Source: Paenibacillus thiaminolyticus (lineage in GTDB: Bacteria; Bacillota; Bacilli; Paenibacillales; Paenibacillaceae). Taken from it: 64,000 bases of DNA. The notes under the pieces were generated by a model, which ran no database searches, was not told the DNA's origin, and saw nothing but the letters and a program-made list of their open reading frames with translations. Where the stretch lies: positions 1,798,001-1,862,000 of the forward strand of contig NZ_CP041405.1 in assembly GCF_007066085.1 (NCBI RefSeq). The letters are read 5' to 3'. Both the position numbers and the translations under genes were made by a program. Shown one piece after another: positions 1 to 8,647 of this stretch; the stretch's first letter is position 1, and each line of letters opens with the position of its first letter.

Positions 1-29
1 ATTAATCCTTATCACGGACAAGACGAAGA

Positions 30-75
30 GGGGGCTATCCCATACGTAGTTTTTAGCTACATTGAGATCGCCCCC
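30..75 (+). terminator. Hairpin, probable terminator of a gene left of the window
   Basis: GGGGGC near 30-35 pairs with GCCCCC near 70-75, with further pairing (GTAG/CTAC) inside. The following bases (GGCTTTCTT) are only moderately T-rich, so the terminator role is likely but not certain. Confidence 0.35.
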
Positions 76-97
76 GGCTTTCTTAGAGCTCGACATT

Positions 98-407
98 CCG
101 AAAACTGCACGGTTTCTCAAGATACGTTGATTCGGTAGGCAAAATCCTGTACAAATACAGCAATTCGATAGGGACAACTTCACCTGAAAGGGAATCCTGT
201 AAAACTGCAGCAATTTCACCCGTTTCTCTTCGACTTAGCTCAAAAGGGCCTAAAATGATGTAGCTGTGCAGCAATTCCTCGAAATGTGGACTCATTGAGC
301 CGAAATTCCTGTAAAATAGCAGCAATTCCCTCCACACGTTTAAGCCCCACGAGGCAACGATGCTTCCTGAAGGCAATGATGTCTCCAGAAGGCGATGACG
401 CTCTGAA
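98..407. repeat. Dispersed 0.3-kb repeat, copy A, with internal 50-60 bp sub-repeats
   Basis: This stretch closely matches 55487-55775. Inside it a core of the form TCCTGTAAAA-TGCAGCAATT recurs at about 143, 193, 253 and 303, so the repeat is itself built from roughly 50-60 bp units. The 152-residue open frame on the minus strand through it is explained by the repeat and does not resemble a known protein. It lies between genes in both copies. Confidence 0.75.
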
Positions 408-718
408 TGCCAAGTTTCGGTTAGGTAATCACCCCTCCGAAAAAAACAGGGGTTTTCCAACAGCCTGACTACAGCATGAATTTGAGCCCATGCAATCAAT
501 AGAAGGCAAAAATCGATGTTAATGGTGTGATTTTGCAACAATTCGATAAATTATCACCACAAAGACCGTAAATTGCTTCATTAGTACAGGGTTTGACAGC
601 CTATCCAACTTATCCATCTTTCAACTCTTTTCCCGCCTCTTTATTCTCTGTTGTCCCGTCTTGCTGCTCATCCTTATGACAGCCAATGGAACAGCCTCTT
701 TTCGATAACCGCCAGGTA
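408..718. other. Gene-free stretch
   Basis: No coding region, RNA gene or clear terminator was recognised here. A short piece near 440-480 (ending in TTTTCCAACAGCCTGA) resembles sequence next to copy B of the dispersed repeat near 55470, suggesting the repeated unit was rearranged. Confidence 0.4.
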
Positions 719-1282
719 TTAGTCAATCACCTTTTCGATGGCCTTTTCCAATTCCTTCGGCGGACGCAGCCCGATGAACAACTCCCGGATGACACCGTTT
801 TTGTCAATCAAAATATTGGTCGGAAAAGCGATGCCGTTATACAGCTTATAGGCCTCCCCCTTCTCATCCCATAGCACCGGGTTGACCATCCCGTACTGTT
901 TCACGAACTCCTTCGCTTTCTCCTTCGTATCATAATTCGTCACATTGACCGCCAGAAGATCGAGCTTATCCTTATATTGGGCATGCAATTTGACAAGATC
1001 GGGCGCTTCTGCCTGACATGGCGTGCACCAGGAGGCCCAGAAATTCAAAAATATCGGTTTATCCTGCTTGCCGCCCACCTTATATTTCGTTCCATCGGCC
1101 GTCTCTAGCGTGAACGAAGGCGCCAGCTTCCCTACTTGCGGCCCCGTCTCCGTTGGCAGGGCAACTTCGCCCGAGCCTTGCCTCATGTCGCTCGAAGAGA
1201 CGGAGGACTGGCTTAGATTCTGCCACACCCCGAAGAGAATGAACAGTACGCCAACAATAAGCACGCCTGCACTTTTTTTCAT
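719..1282 (-). CDS. TlpA/ResA-like membrane-anchored thiol-disulfide oxidoreductase
   Basis: A 187-residue protein with a positively charged start and one hydrophobic segment (about residues 5-23) that should anchor it outside the membrane. A thioredoxin fold of the AhpC/TSA-Redoxin type follows, with the active site WASWCTPC near residue 86 and a conserved cis-Pro region (IAFPTNILID). ResA and TlpA relatives reduce disulfides in extracytoplasmic apocytochromes or maintain redox balance at the membrane. The start has AAAGGAGAG just upstream. No cytochrome biogenesis genes are adjacent, so the partner is unknown. Confidence 0.9.
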   Translation of the reverse strand: MKKSAGVLIVGVLFILFGVWQNLSQSSVSSSDMRQGSGEVALPTETGPQVGKLAPSFTLETADGTKYKVGGKQDKPIFLNFWASWCTPCQAEAPDLVKLHAQYKDKLDLLAVNVTNYDTKEKAKEFVKQYGMVNPVLWDEKGEAYKLYNGIAFPTNILIDKNGVIRELFIGLRPPKELEKAIEKVID

Positions 1283-1530
1283 TTACGGATTCTCTCCTTT
1301 AAATGTTCAACTAAATGTTCAACGTTATTGATCAATTTCGTTGCCGGGCTTCGCATGCCGGCCAGGCAAGTCTGAACATGTGCTTTTATATGTATTGTAC
1401 CCTTTTTCTACATAAAATACGATCCTTGCGGCCCTCCGCCCGCTGGTATGACTCCATCCTTCCCTGGGAATAGTAACGACGTGCTTGCAATAATTGCTCT
1501 CTAGAAATTACGCAGGAAAGGAACCTGATC

Positions 1531-2739
1531 ATGGCCAAACAACGCAGCTCCTCCCTATGGCTCGAATATACGGCGATTGCCACCGTACCGCTTGTGCTCG
1601 TACTGGGCAACTCGATGCTTGTTCCCATTTTGCCGGAGGTCAAGCGTCATCTGCATCTGACTCAGCTGCAGACCAGTCTCATCATTACGTTGTTCTCCGT
1701 ATCGGCGGGCTTGATTATTCCGATCGCAGGCTACTTGTCGGATCGCTTCGGACGCAAAGCGATCATCATCCCTTCCCTCATCGTATATGGGGCGGCAGGT
1801 ATCGTCACCGGCCTCGGGGCGTTATGGGAATCCTACGGCATCCTGATCGGGTTCCGCGCGGTCCAGGGCCTGGGCGCGGCCGGTACAGCCTCGATCGCGA
1901 TGGCGCTCGTCGGCGATTTGTACAAGGACGCTCAGGAGAGCCAGGCTTTGGGCCTGATCGAAGCCTCCAACGGCACTGGCAAGGTCATCAGTCCGATACT
2001 CGGTTCGGCGCTTGCCCTCTGGACCTGGACAGCGCCCTTTTTTGCGTTTCCCGTATTTTGCGCCCTGTCGCTGGTCGCGGTCATCTTCCTGATTAAGGAA
2101 CCCGAACGGAAGCAGAAGCCGCAACCGCTCAAAACGTATATCCGCAACATCGGACAAATCTTCAAGGAGCAGGGCCGCTGGCTCATTCCCGCTTTTTTTG
2201 CCGGGGCGCTGTCCCTGTTCATCCTGTTCGGCATCCTCTTCTATTTATCTGACATTTTGGAGGAAAAGCCATACCATTTGAAAGGGATTGTCAAAGGTCT
2301 TGTGCTGGCCATTCCGCTGCTCGGCATGGTGACGACCGCCTATATTACCGGATCGATCATCAAGAAAAACGGCTTGCTGATGCGGTGGCTGATGAACATC
2401 GGGCTGCTGCTTATGGCGGTCTCGCTTGGATGCACGATTTTCTTCTATAAAAACGTGTACGGCTTTATCGGGCTCATTACGGTGAGCAGCATCGGGACGG
2501 GTTTGCTGCTGCCATGTCTGAACACGATGATCACCGGCACGGTGGAGAAGGCGCAGCGCGGCATGATTACATCGCTCTACAGCAGCCTTCGCTTTCTCGG
2601 AGTCGCCTTCGGACCGCCGCTGTTCAGCTGGATGATGGACAAATCGCACCGTCTCATTTTTATCGTCGTCACGGTCCTGTCCGTCATTGCGCTCATCCTC
2701 GTGTTCTTGTTCATCAAGCCGGACAAAAAGGTGCGCTAA
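1531..2739 (+). CDS. MFS drug-efflux type transporter
   Basis: A 402-residue protein with about 12 hydrophobic segments. The motif GYLSDRFGRKA in the loop between segments 2 and 3 is the classic major facilitator motif A, and a proline/glycine-rich segment 5 (ASNGTGKVISPILGSAL) fits an H+-antiporter of the DHA1 (12-segment) group. It probably exports small toxic compounds; the substrate cannot be read from sequence. The ATG follows AGGAAAGGAACC. It is monocistronic, with its own terminator downstream. Confidence 0.88.
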   Translation: MAKQRSSSLWLEYTAIATVPLVLVLGNSMLVPILPEVKRHLHLTQLQTSLIITLFSVSAGLIIPIAGYLSDRFGRKAIIIPSLIVYGAAGIVTGLGALWESYGILIGFRAVQGLGAAGTASIAMALVGDLYKDAQESQALGLIEASNGTGKVISPILGSALALWTWTAPFFAFPVFCALSLVAVIFLIKEPERKQKPQPLKTYIRNIGQIFKEQGRWLIPAFFAGALSLFILFGILFYLSDILEEKPYHLKGIVKGLVLAIPLLGMVTTAYITGSIIKKNGLLMRWLMNIGLLLMAVSLGCTIFFYKNVYGFIGLITVSSIGTGLLLPCLNTMITGTVEKAQRGMITSLYSSLRFLGVAFGPPLFSWMMDKSHRLIFIVVTVLSVIALILVFLFIKPDKKVR

Positions 2740-2817
2740 CCGGCCTTCTCCTATATTTTCCGGGGAAGAACGATCTCGGCCTAGCCTGCAAATCGTTCAA
2801 AAAATGTACCTATTTCG

Positions 2818-2853
2818 CCAAACCATAACGTTTGACTGTATGGTTTGGTTTTT
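2818..2853 (+). terminator. Rho-independent terminator of the MFS gene
   Basis: Perfect 10-bp stem CCAAACCATA / TATGGTTTGG with an 11-nt loop, followed by TTTTTAG. Confidence 0.85.
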
Positions 2854-2869
2854 AGTATCATAATAAATA

Positions 2870-3087
2870 AGAGTTCAAAGAGGACGGTTTTCAGCACCGA
2901 GAAGGTTGCGGGAACTTGAAGAAGAAGCAGCGCAATGTAGGCAAGACTACATGAGCTAAAATGTTTCCGCAGGAAACATACTTCGGAAGCATACGCTCTT
3001 CGAAAGTGAGTCCAAGATTCGATGTCGAGTAGCTTCCTGTGTAACTTCGTGATCAAAAGCGTACGCTTTGAACAACCTCTTAGAGAA
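2870..3087 (+). repeat. Intergenic element ending in the TTTGAACAACCTCTTA repeat
   Basis: The 3' end, GCGTACGCTTTGAACAACCTCTTA (two blocks, about 3059-3083), recurs with small changes near 6150, 12207 and 30040 in this window, each time between genes. The preceding 180 bp hold no convincing coding region. Only the terminal 25-30 bp are shared with the other copies here; the rest may belong to a longer family not otherwise present in the window. Confidence 0.45.
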
Positions 3088-3103
3088 AAGTGAGGTGAGG
3101 ACG

Positions 3104-3549
3104 ATGGGACTAAGTCGCTAATACGGATCGGAGAGCTTGCCCGGGCGGCGAAGGTCAGCCAGCGGACAATTGATTATTATACGACGATCGGGCTAATCGA
3201 GCCGGCAGGACGGACAGAGACGAACTATCGTCTGTACAGCCTTGAAACGATCGAGCGGCTCAAACGTATACATCAAATGAAGAGAGAAAAATACTCGCTG
3301 GAGGAAATCAAGCAGTATTTCGCCCAGCTGAGGCACGCGTCGGCGGAACAAGAGCTTGCCGACCGGCTGACGGAGCTGCAGCTGCACATGCAGAAGCTGG
3401 AACGCGAGGCGAAGGAATTGAAGCCGATGCTTGACAAGCTGAAGCCGACGCAAGCCCGCAGACTGTTCAACCGTCTCGGCACCCAGAGCGCGGCCTGCAT
3501 CGAAGTGCTGCTCACCTTTATTGACAAGAACAATCATTTCATGATGTGA
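3104..3549 (+). pseudogene. MerR-family transcriptional regulator, frameshifted at its 5' end
   Basis: The frame encodes LIRIGELARAAKVSQRTIDYY followed by TIGLIEP and ETNYRLY, the typical MerR winged helix, and then a long coiled-coil dimerisation helix (residues about 60-120), for about 148 residues in all. The only plausible start, ATG at 3104 after GAGGTGAGG, is in another frame and reaches a stop after five codons. One extra base near 3115-3118 would join it to the body. The gene is therefore either inactivated by a 1-nt deletion or affected by a sequence error. It lies 54 bp ahead of the YugP gene and probably shares its transcript. Confidence 0.75.
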
Positions 3550-3603
3550 CGTCTTCGGTCCTGAATAAGCTCGCATCATCTGTACTGGATAGGAGGCAAC
3601 AAT

Positions 3604-4287
3604 ATGATTTTATTTCATCCTATGGACTTTTTGATTTTCATTGCGCTCGGCATCTCGATCTGGGCCCAATTCCGCGTCAAGGGAACGTTCAACCGTTACA
3701 CACAGGTGCAAGCCATCAGCGGCATGACCGGCTACGAAGCGGCGCGGCGCATGCTGGACTCGAATGGACTGCATGACGTTCCCATCGAGCCTGTGCAGGG
3801 GGCATTGACCGACCACTATGATCCGATTCACCGGGTCGTCCGGCTATCCGAGCCCGTCTATTACGAGAGCTCGATCTCGGCCATCTCGGTGGCCTGCCAT
3901 GAAGTTGGCCATGCCATTCAGCATCAGCAATCGTATCCAATGCTCGTGCTGCGGCACCGCATGTTCCCGCTCGTCAATCTGACGTCGGGCGCAGCTCCGT
4001 TCCTCATCATTGCGGGCCTGCTGTTCCAATGGTCGAACATGCTGCTCGTCGGGATTCTGTTCTTCTCGGCCGCCGTGCTGTTCCAACTGGTCACGCTGCC
4101 GGTCGAGTTCAACGCCAGCAACCGGGCAAGAGAGCTGATGGTGTCCGAAGGCTTCATTACGAACGAAGAGGAGCGCGGCGTCGCCAAAGTATTGAACGCT
4201 GCCGCCCTGACGTACGTTGCGGCTGCCCTCATCTCGCTTCTTGAACTGCTCAAGTTCATTATGATCTTCGCGAACAATCGGGATTAA
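3604..4287 (+). CDS. yugP: YugP-family membrane zinc metallopeptidase
   Basis: A 227-residue protein with an N-terminal hydrophobic segment, the zinc-binding motif CHEVGHAIQH near residue 100 (HExxH), and three further membrane segments (about 115-150 and 195-222). This layout matches the Zn_peptidase_2 family typified by Bacillus YugP, whose substrate is not established. The ATG follows TAGGAGGCAACAAT. It sits directly behind the MerR-type regulator. Confidence 0.88.
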   Translation: MILFHPMDFLIFIALGISIWAQFRVKGTFNRYTQVQAISGMTGYEAARRMLDSNGLHDVPIEPVQGALTDHYDPIHRVVRLSEPVYYESSISAISVACHEVGHAIQHQQSYPMLVLRHRMFPLVNLTSGAAPFLIIAGLLFQWSNMLLVGILFFSAAVLFQLVTLPVEFNASNRARELMVSEGFITNEEERGVAKVLNAAALTYVAAALISLLELLKFIMIFANNRD

Positions 4288-4307
4288 TCCCGAACAGGGA
4301 TACACTG

Positions 4308-4353
4308 ACAAGAGCCCCTTCCTCCTGCAGTCGCAGGGGGAAGGGGCTCTTGT
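4308..4353. terminator. Bidirectional terminator between convergent genes
   Basis: ACAAGAGCCCCTTCC pairs perfectly with GGAAGGGGCTCTTGT. It lies between the stop codons of the plus-strand YugP gene and the minus-strand LysR gene. Confidence 0.85.
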
Positions 4354-4372
4354 GTGTGGATAGATAACGCGG

Positions 4373-5323
4373 CTACAGCAGCTCAAGCTCATCCTGTGCC
4401 GAGTCCGGCTTCCCCTGCTTGGGGGCGCCGCCTTCATGCTCTCTGAAATATTGCAGCAAAAAGGTGTGAAAGGTCTGCGCGACCAACGGCAGCTTCTCGT
4501 CGATGCGGCGAATCAGCCCGATGGAGCGTGTGACCACCGGATCGATCACCCTGACGCGAGCCGGCTGAAGCTCTGATGTGTGCTGGAGCGCCATATCCGG
4601 CAGCAGGCTGACTCCCATGCCGGCGGCCACGAGGCCTCGAATCGTCTCTGTCTCTTCCCCCTCGAAGCCGATATGCGGCGTGAAGCCTGCCTTCATGCAG
4701 GCATCCCATACGATCGGCCGCAGTGAATATCCGGGACTGAACATGACGAACATCTCTTCCTTCAGCTGCTTCAGCGATATCGTCTCCTCCCGGGCCAGCG
4801 GATGATTCGGCGGAAGGATGGCGAGCAATTCCTCGTTCAGCACAATCTCCCCGGTTACCATGTCGCTGTCCTTCGGATACGGGGAGATGAAGGCAAGATC
4901 CACTTCGCCGGAAACGATATCCCGAATGAGGGACGGGTACATGCCCTGCTTGAACCGGAACTTCACGTTCGGGTGCCGCTTCCGGAACTCGGCCACCAGC
5001 TTCGGAATCAGATGGATCCCCAAGCTGTGCGGAAACCCGATTCGCACCTCTCCCAGCTCCGGATGCATGAATTCCTGCACCTCCTGAACCGCGCGCTCCA
5101 GATCCTTCAGCACCGCTTCCGCCCGGCTGCAGAACAGCTGCCCTACCGGCGTCAGCTGGAGGTTGCGCCCCTTCTGCAGGAACAGCTTGACGCCTAGCTC
5201 CTCCTCCAGTTGATGGATCTGCCGGCTTACGGCAGACTGGGCGACATGAAGCTCCTCCGCTGCCTGCGTCACATGCTCCTTCTGGGCCACCTTCACGAAG
5301 TACAACAATTGCCTAAGTTCCAC
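4373..5323 (-). CDS. LysR-family transcriptional regulator (GltC-like)
   Basis: A 316-residue LysR-type regulator. The N-terminal winged helix (MELRQLLYFVKVAQKEHVT, then AAEELHVAQSAVSRQIHQLE) is followed by an LTTR substrate-binding domain (about residues 90-295). It resembles Bacillus GltC in the N-terminal half and length. The effector and target are unknown; LysR regulators often control a divergent neighbour, but here the gene upstream (rhomboid protease) points the same way, 57 bp off. The C-terminal tail (about 20 residues, charged) is not part of the family domain. Confidence 0.9.
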   Translation of the reverse strand: MELRQLLYFVKVAQKEHVTQAAEELHVAQSAVSRQIHQLEEELGVKLFLQKGRNLQLTPVGQLFCSRAEAVLKDLERAVQEVQEFMHPELGEVRIGFPHSLGIHLIPKLVAEFRKRHPNVKFRFKQGMYPSLIRDIVSGEVDLAFISPYPKDSDMVTGEIVLNEELLAILPPNHPLAREETISLKQLKEEMFVMFSPGYSLRPIVWDACMKAGFTPHIGFEGEETETIRGLVAAGMGVSLLPDMALQHTSELQPARVRVIDPVVTRSIGLIRRIDEKLPLVAQTFHTFLLQYFREHEGGAPKQGKPDSAQDELELL

Positions 5324-5380
5324 GAATCTCTCGCTCCGTTCTACTCAATAATACGGTTCTTGCGATGCGTTGCCAGCCCG

Positions 5381-5980
5381 TTACGACCGAATGCGCTGCA
5401 ATATGGCGTACAATACGAATCCGGCCGCCAAGCCGCCCAAATGAGCGCTCCAGCTGATGCCGGTGATGACAAACGACTGCACAATCCCAATACCAAGAAT
5501 AATCATAATTGTCTTCCGCGATGCCTGATCGAGCGCCCATCGTTGGAAAATAGCGATAAACAGATAGGCTCCATACACGCCATAAATCGCGCCTGAGGCT
5601 CCCACGGCCAGTGTCCCCCATTCGGACAGGTACAAGGCCGCCGCATTGCCCAGCAGGCCGCTGAGCAGATACAGCACGGCATATTTGAAGGAGCCGAGGA
5701 TGCGTTCCATCGGGGGCGCGAACACGAAGAGCGCAAACATATTGAATAAGAGATGCTGGAAGCCGGAATGGAGGAACATTGCCGTTGCCAGCCGCCAAGT
5801 CTCGCTGGCATACGGCTCCTGCTTCCAGACGGCACCGAACTTCAACAGCGTCATGCCGTCCTGGCTTCCCCCATTCAATACGAGCACGATGAACATCGCT
5901 ACATTCGCGATAATGAGGAGCGTCGTTACCGGGAACTGCTTGATGTAACTGCGCCAATTTTCATATCGGATAAATATCAC
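5381..5980 (-). CDS. Rhomboid-family intramembrane serine protease
   Basis: A 199-residue, six-segment membrane protein. The catalytic serine lies in GASGAIYG and the catalytic histidine in SAHLGGLAAG; HLLFNMFAL supplies the conserved HxxxN region. Rhomboids cut transmembrane segments of client proteins inside the bilayer. I place the start at a GTG (5980) preceded by AGAGGAAGAG; the longer frame begins with a TTG without a ribosome binding site and adds a charged stretch of 14 residues. It is followed by the LysR gene on the same strand. Confidence 0.9.
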   Translation of the reverse strand: MIFIRYENWRSYIKQFPVTTLLIIANVAMFIVLVLNGGSQDGMTLLKFGAVWKQEPYASETWRLATAMFLHSGFQHLLFNMFALFVFAPPMERILGSFKYAVLYLLSGLLGNAAALYLSEWGTLAVGASGAIYGVYGAYLFIAIFQRWALDQASRKTIMIILGIGIVQSFVITGISWSAHLGGLAAGFVLYAILQRIRS

Positions 5981-6111
5981 GAGTTTTCTCTTCCTCTCTC
6001 TCCGCCGGCCTGAACTCTCCAATCGTTCTCATCGATGCGGGGAACCTATCACGAACGGACATTGGACAATCGTACAAGCAAAGCTTTATAATGAAAAATA
6101 AGGTAAATGAC

Positions 6112-6172
6112 TGTTCAAAAGGTGCATCTCTTCGTAATCCAAAGCGTACTTTTTGAACTACCGCAATAAGTT
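6112..6172 (+). repeat. Copy of the short TTTGAAC intergenic element
   Basis: Contains GTTCAAAAGGTGCATC and, in inverted sense, GCGTACTTTTTGAAC, so the ends form a loose inverted repeat. The second half matches the end of the elements near 3059 and 30040. It lies 30 bp upstream of the thiol peroxidase gene. Confidence 0.4.
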
Positions 6173-6202
6173 ACCGTCACTTTATTGAAGGAGGCTAACT
6201 GT

Positions 6203-6715
6203 ATGTCTAATGAACGTCAAGCTACGCTCAAGGGCAATCCCATCACGCTGGTGGGACCGGAATTAAAAGCAGGAGACAAAGCTCCTGAGTTCCAATTGAA
6301 CAAATCGTTGACAGAGGTAGCAGGCCTGAACGATTTTGCAGGCAAGATTAAGCTCATCAGTGTCGTTCCTTCGATCGATACGGGCGTATGTGATGCGCAG
6401 ACCCGCCGCTTCAATGAAGAAGCAGGCAAGCTTGGCGGCAATGTCGTCGTGCTGACGGTCAGCGCCGACCTTCCGTTCGCGCAAGCCCGCTGGTGCGGAG
6501 CGGCAGGCGTCGATAATGTCGTCATGCTCTCCGACTACAAGGGCAATACATTCGGTGAAGCCTATGGCGTCCTGATTAAGGAGCTTCAGCTCGATATGCG
6601 CTCCATCTTCGTCGTCGACACAGACAACACGATTCGTTACGTCGAAGTGCTTGGCGAGATGACGGAGCATCCGAATTACGAGAAAGCGGTCGAAGCCGTC
6701 AAAAGCTTGCTGTAA
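6203..6715 (+). CDS. tpx: Thiol peroxidase Tpx
   Basis: A 170-residue atypical 2-Cys peroxiredoxin that reduces hydroperoxides with electrons from thioredoxin. The peroxidatic cysteine lies in PSIDTGVCDAQTRRF and the resolving cysteine in FAQARWCGAAG, as in all Tpx enzymes. The start is the ATG at 6203, eight bases after GAAGGAGG; an upstream in-frame TTG overlaps that site and is unlikely. It is monocistronic with a terminator directly downstream. Confidence 0.96.
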   Translation: MSNERQATLKGNPITLVGPELKAGDKAPEFQLNKSLTEVAGLNDFAGKIKLISVVPSIDTGVCDAQTRRFNEEAGKLGGNVVVLTVSADLPFAQARWCGAAGVDNVVMLSDYKGNTFGEAYGVLIKELQLDMRSIFVVDTDNTIRYVEVLGEMTEHPNYEKAVEAVKSLL

Positions 6716-6734
6716 TTCCGCTTCCAGGGAGAAC

Positions 6735-6773
6735 AAAAGCGAGAGAAGAGTTTCGGCTCTCCTCTCGCTTTAT
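6735..6773 (+). terminator. Terminator of tpx
   Basis: AAAGCGAGAG and CTCTCGCTTT form the stem around a loop containing TTTCGG; TTAT follows. It could also serve the convergent gene at 6814. Confidence 0.75.
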
Positions 6774-6813
6774 CGTCAGGCAGTGCCCATTGCCTCTATC
6801 AGCGGCCGCTTGC

Positions 6814-7206
6814 TTAACTATTTACCTTATATGTCGCCAGCTTCTTGTCCAAGACAGCGAACAAATCGAGTATTACGCGATAATTGGCGCCCAAATCACC
6901 TAATCCCCCGCGTGAAGCCGAGTAAATATCAACCGCTGTTCTCATTGGTCCCACGTTGATGACAGAGACAGTAATATCCATCGTCCGTCCGGTCATCGTC
7001 CGTTTCTCCATAGTGATTTCACCGACAGAAGGAACCTCATGAAGTATTTTGTACCCCTGAATCTTCTTCAATGTCGATGCGATTTCTTCCCATGCTTTAT
7101 CCCGGGACATTTGATAGTAATGCGTTTTCAATTTGGGGTCTTTGGCACGATCGCCGCTGGATTCAAAACTGCGAATAATGCCGACCAATACTCGTTTGAG
7201 TGACAA
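6814..7206 (-). CDS. DUF1499-family protein
   Basis: About 130 residues. The C-terminal part, DIYSASRGGLGDLGANYRVIL, matches the ending typical of DUF1499 proteins (SxSRxGxxDLGxN), and the order of beta strands before it fits. There is no signal peptide or membrane segment, so it should be cytoplasmic. Function is unknown. I choose the TTG at 7206, nine bases after AAAAGGAGG; the longer ATG start at 7227 would lie inside that ribosome binding site. Confidence 0.7.
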   Translation of the reverse strand: MSLKRVLVGIIRSFESSGDRAKDPKLKTHYYQMSRDKAWEEIASTLKKIQGYKILHEVPSVGEITMEKRTMTGRTMDITVSVINVGPMRTAVDIYSASRGGLGDLGANYRVILDLFAVLDKKLATYKVNS

Positions 7207-7306
7207 GAGCGTGTTCCTCCTTTTCATGACAGCCGTTGCTCACTTATCTATAGTGTATCACTGTTCCGAAGTTAACGGAAGGAAAAATGTGTCCAATAAA
7301 GAGAAA

Positions 7307-7341
7307 CACCTTCCATGCGAATGGCCATTCACATGAAAGGT
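7307..7341. terminator. Imperfect hairpin, possible minus-strand terminator
   Basis: CACCTTCCATGCGAATGG can fold back on CCATTCACATGAAAGGTG with two mismatches. On the minus strand it is followed by TTTCTCTTTATT, which suggests a terminator for transcription arriving from 7642. No gene lies in 7207-7641 apart from the fragment listed next. Confidence 0.4.
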
Positions 7342-7368
7342 GGCTGAAATGTCAATAGGAAAACCCGC

Positions 7369-7500
7369 CTATGCCGTTTGGCTCTTATGTTTCTGAACCT
7401 GCTCTAGCAGGTGGGTGTCCGCAAAAATGCTTTTGACTTCCCTTCGAGAGGGCTTGCCAGCCGCAATTCGATCTAGGACTCCCAAGAAACAAACATTGGT
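7369..7500 (-). pseudogene. Possible 3' remnant of an unidentified gene
   Basis: A 43-codon open stretch bounded by an upstream stop reads VCFLGVLDRIAAGKPSRREV and then IFADTHLLEQVQKHKSQTA before a stop. It reads like the C-terminus of a protein but has no start or ribosome binding site. I do not recognise the family. It may be chance. Confidence 0.2.
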
Positions 7501-7641
7501 TCAAAACAACGAAAGCCGACACGTACATCGCAGGAAGTATTCTTATTATATAGCGGCGAACCGCAAATGTAAACCGGTACTTTATTCCCAATCATGCCAA
7601 GCGTGCGCAGCAGCTTCCCGCCACCCGGCAAGCCCTACGAA

Positions 7642-8472
7642 CTATGGACGGGAATAACGGTTCCCGTCTTCATGCTCCTTGACCGGAGCGTGATCGACTT
7701 CATCGAAAGGCACTTCCGTATCGGCGTCCTTATCCGGCTCTTCTCCCGCTTCCTCCTTCTCCTGCATGCGCTGATGCTGATCCTGCATCTTCTGATAGAC
7801 CGCATAGAAGTTGAAGAAAGCATAGTAGGCAATGACAGAGCCTGCGAAGAAGATGAGCAGGAACGGCCATTTGAACAAGCTGAAATATAAGATGGCGCCG
7901 CTGACGACGGTCGTCATGATGATGCGGAACGGGCGCAGCAGCGTCAGCAGGATGCTGTTCTTGACCAACTGAACCGTTTTCATATGATAGTGTGCCACCA
8001 TCGAGAAAAAATTAAACAGCGACACGAACAAGACGATGAGCAGTCCGAGCATGACGAATCCGACGAGCTGCATAGACTTGAGCTGCGTCATGTATACGGT
8101 ATAATCCACATACATGATAACGAACAGCAGCGTATAGAAGATGCCGCCGACCATGGCTTGCTTGTAGTTCTCCTTGTAGGACTTGAAAAAGGTTTTGAGC
8201 AATTTGGCATCTGTATCGCCCATGACCCACTTGCGGCCTACCGAGAACATGGCGGCTGTCGCCGGGAAGAGCGTGAACGGGGCGCTGATCCCCATCATCC
8301 AGTTCATCGTGATCGATTCATTCAGCATGTTTTGCTGCATAACGAGCAATTTGACCAGCACAAAAAAGAAAAACGGCGCCGAACAGAGGAGCCAAAGCAC
8401 GTTCGTGACCGAGAATCGCATTATCCATTCTGAAATGCGGTAAAAGCCGCCCATTATCCCTCGAAATTCCAA
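7642..8472 (-). CDS. DUF624 (YesL-type) membrane protein
   Basis: A 276-residue protein with five or six hydrophobic segments and an acidic tail (about residues 225-276). The N-terminal arrangement, in which GFYRISEWIMRFSVTNVLWL is followed by ATAAMF, matches DUF624 proteins such as Bacillus YesL, often found near carbohydrate uptake genes; none is adjacent here. The start is a TTG preceded by GAGGGGG. The role is unknown. Confidence 0.82.
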   Translation of the reverse strand: MEFRGIMGGFYRISEWIMRFSVTNVLWLLCSAPFFFFVLVKLLVMQQNMLNESITMNWMMGISAPFTLFPATAAMFSVGRKWVMGDTDAKLLKTFFKSYKENYKQAMVGGIFYTLLFVIMYVDYTVYMTQLKSMQLVGFVMLGLLIVLFVSLFNFFSMVAHYHMKTVQLVKNSILLTLLRPFRIIMTTVVSGAILYFSLFKWPFLLIFFAGSVIAYYAFFNFYAVYQKMQDQHQRMQEKEEAGEEPDKDADTEVPFDEVDHAPVKEHEDGNRYSRP

Positions 8473-8593
8473 AGGTCATTCCCCCTCGAATACATCATCC
8501 TGTCCTATCTACTATAATACAAAGCTCCCCTGCTATGCCAGTGCCTATTTTCCAACGCTCTAGGTACTTGCTCAGGCGCAAATGCCCCCCCGG

Positions 8594-8602
8594 CATATGA
8601 TA
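8594..8602 (+). promoter_or_regulatory. Possible SigE/SigK-type -10 element
   Basis: CATATGATA fits the mother-cell sigma factor -10 consensus CATAnnnTA and lies 46 bases before the YjcZ-type gene, whose family is expressed during sporulation. No clear -35 element was confirmed. Confidence 0.3.
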
Positions 8603-8647
8603 CTACTGTAGTTCAAAACCTTTGCATGTTCTAAAGGAGGTTGTAAC

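Noticed and set aside
83..541. 152-codon minus-strand open frame
   Set aside because: It runs through the dispersed repeat; a shortened version appears in copy B near 55517-55732. There is no ribosome binding site and no protein family match, so the open frame follows from the repeat.
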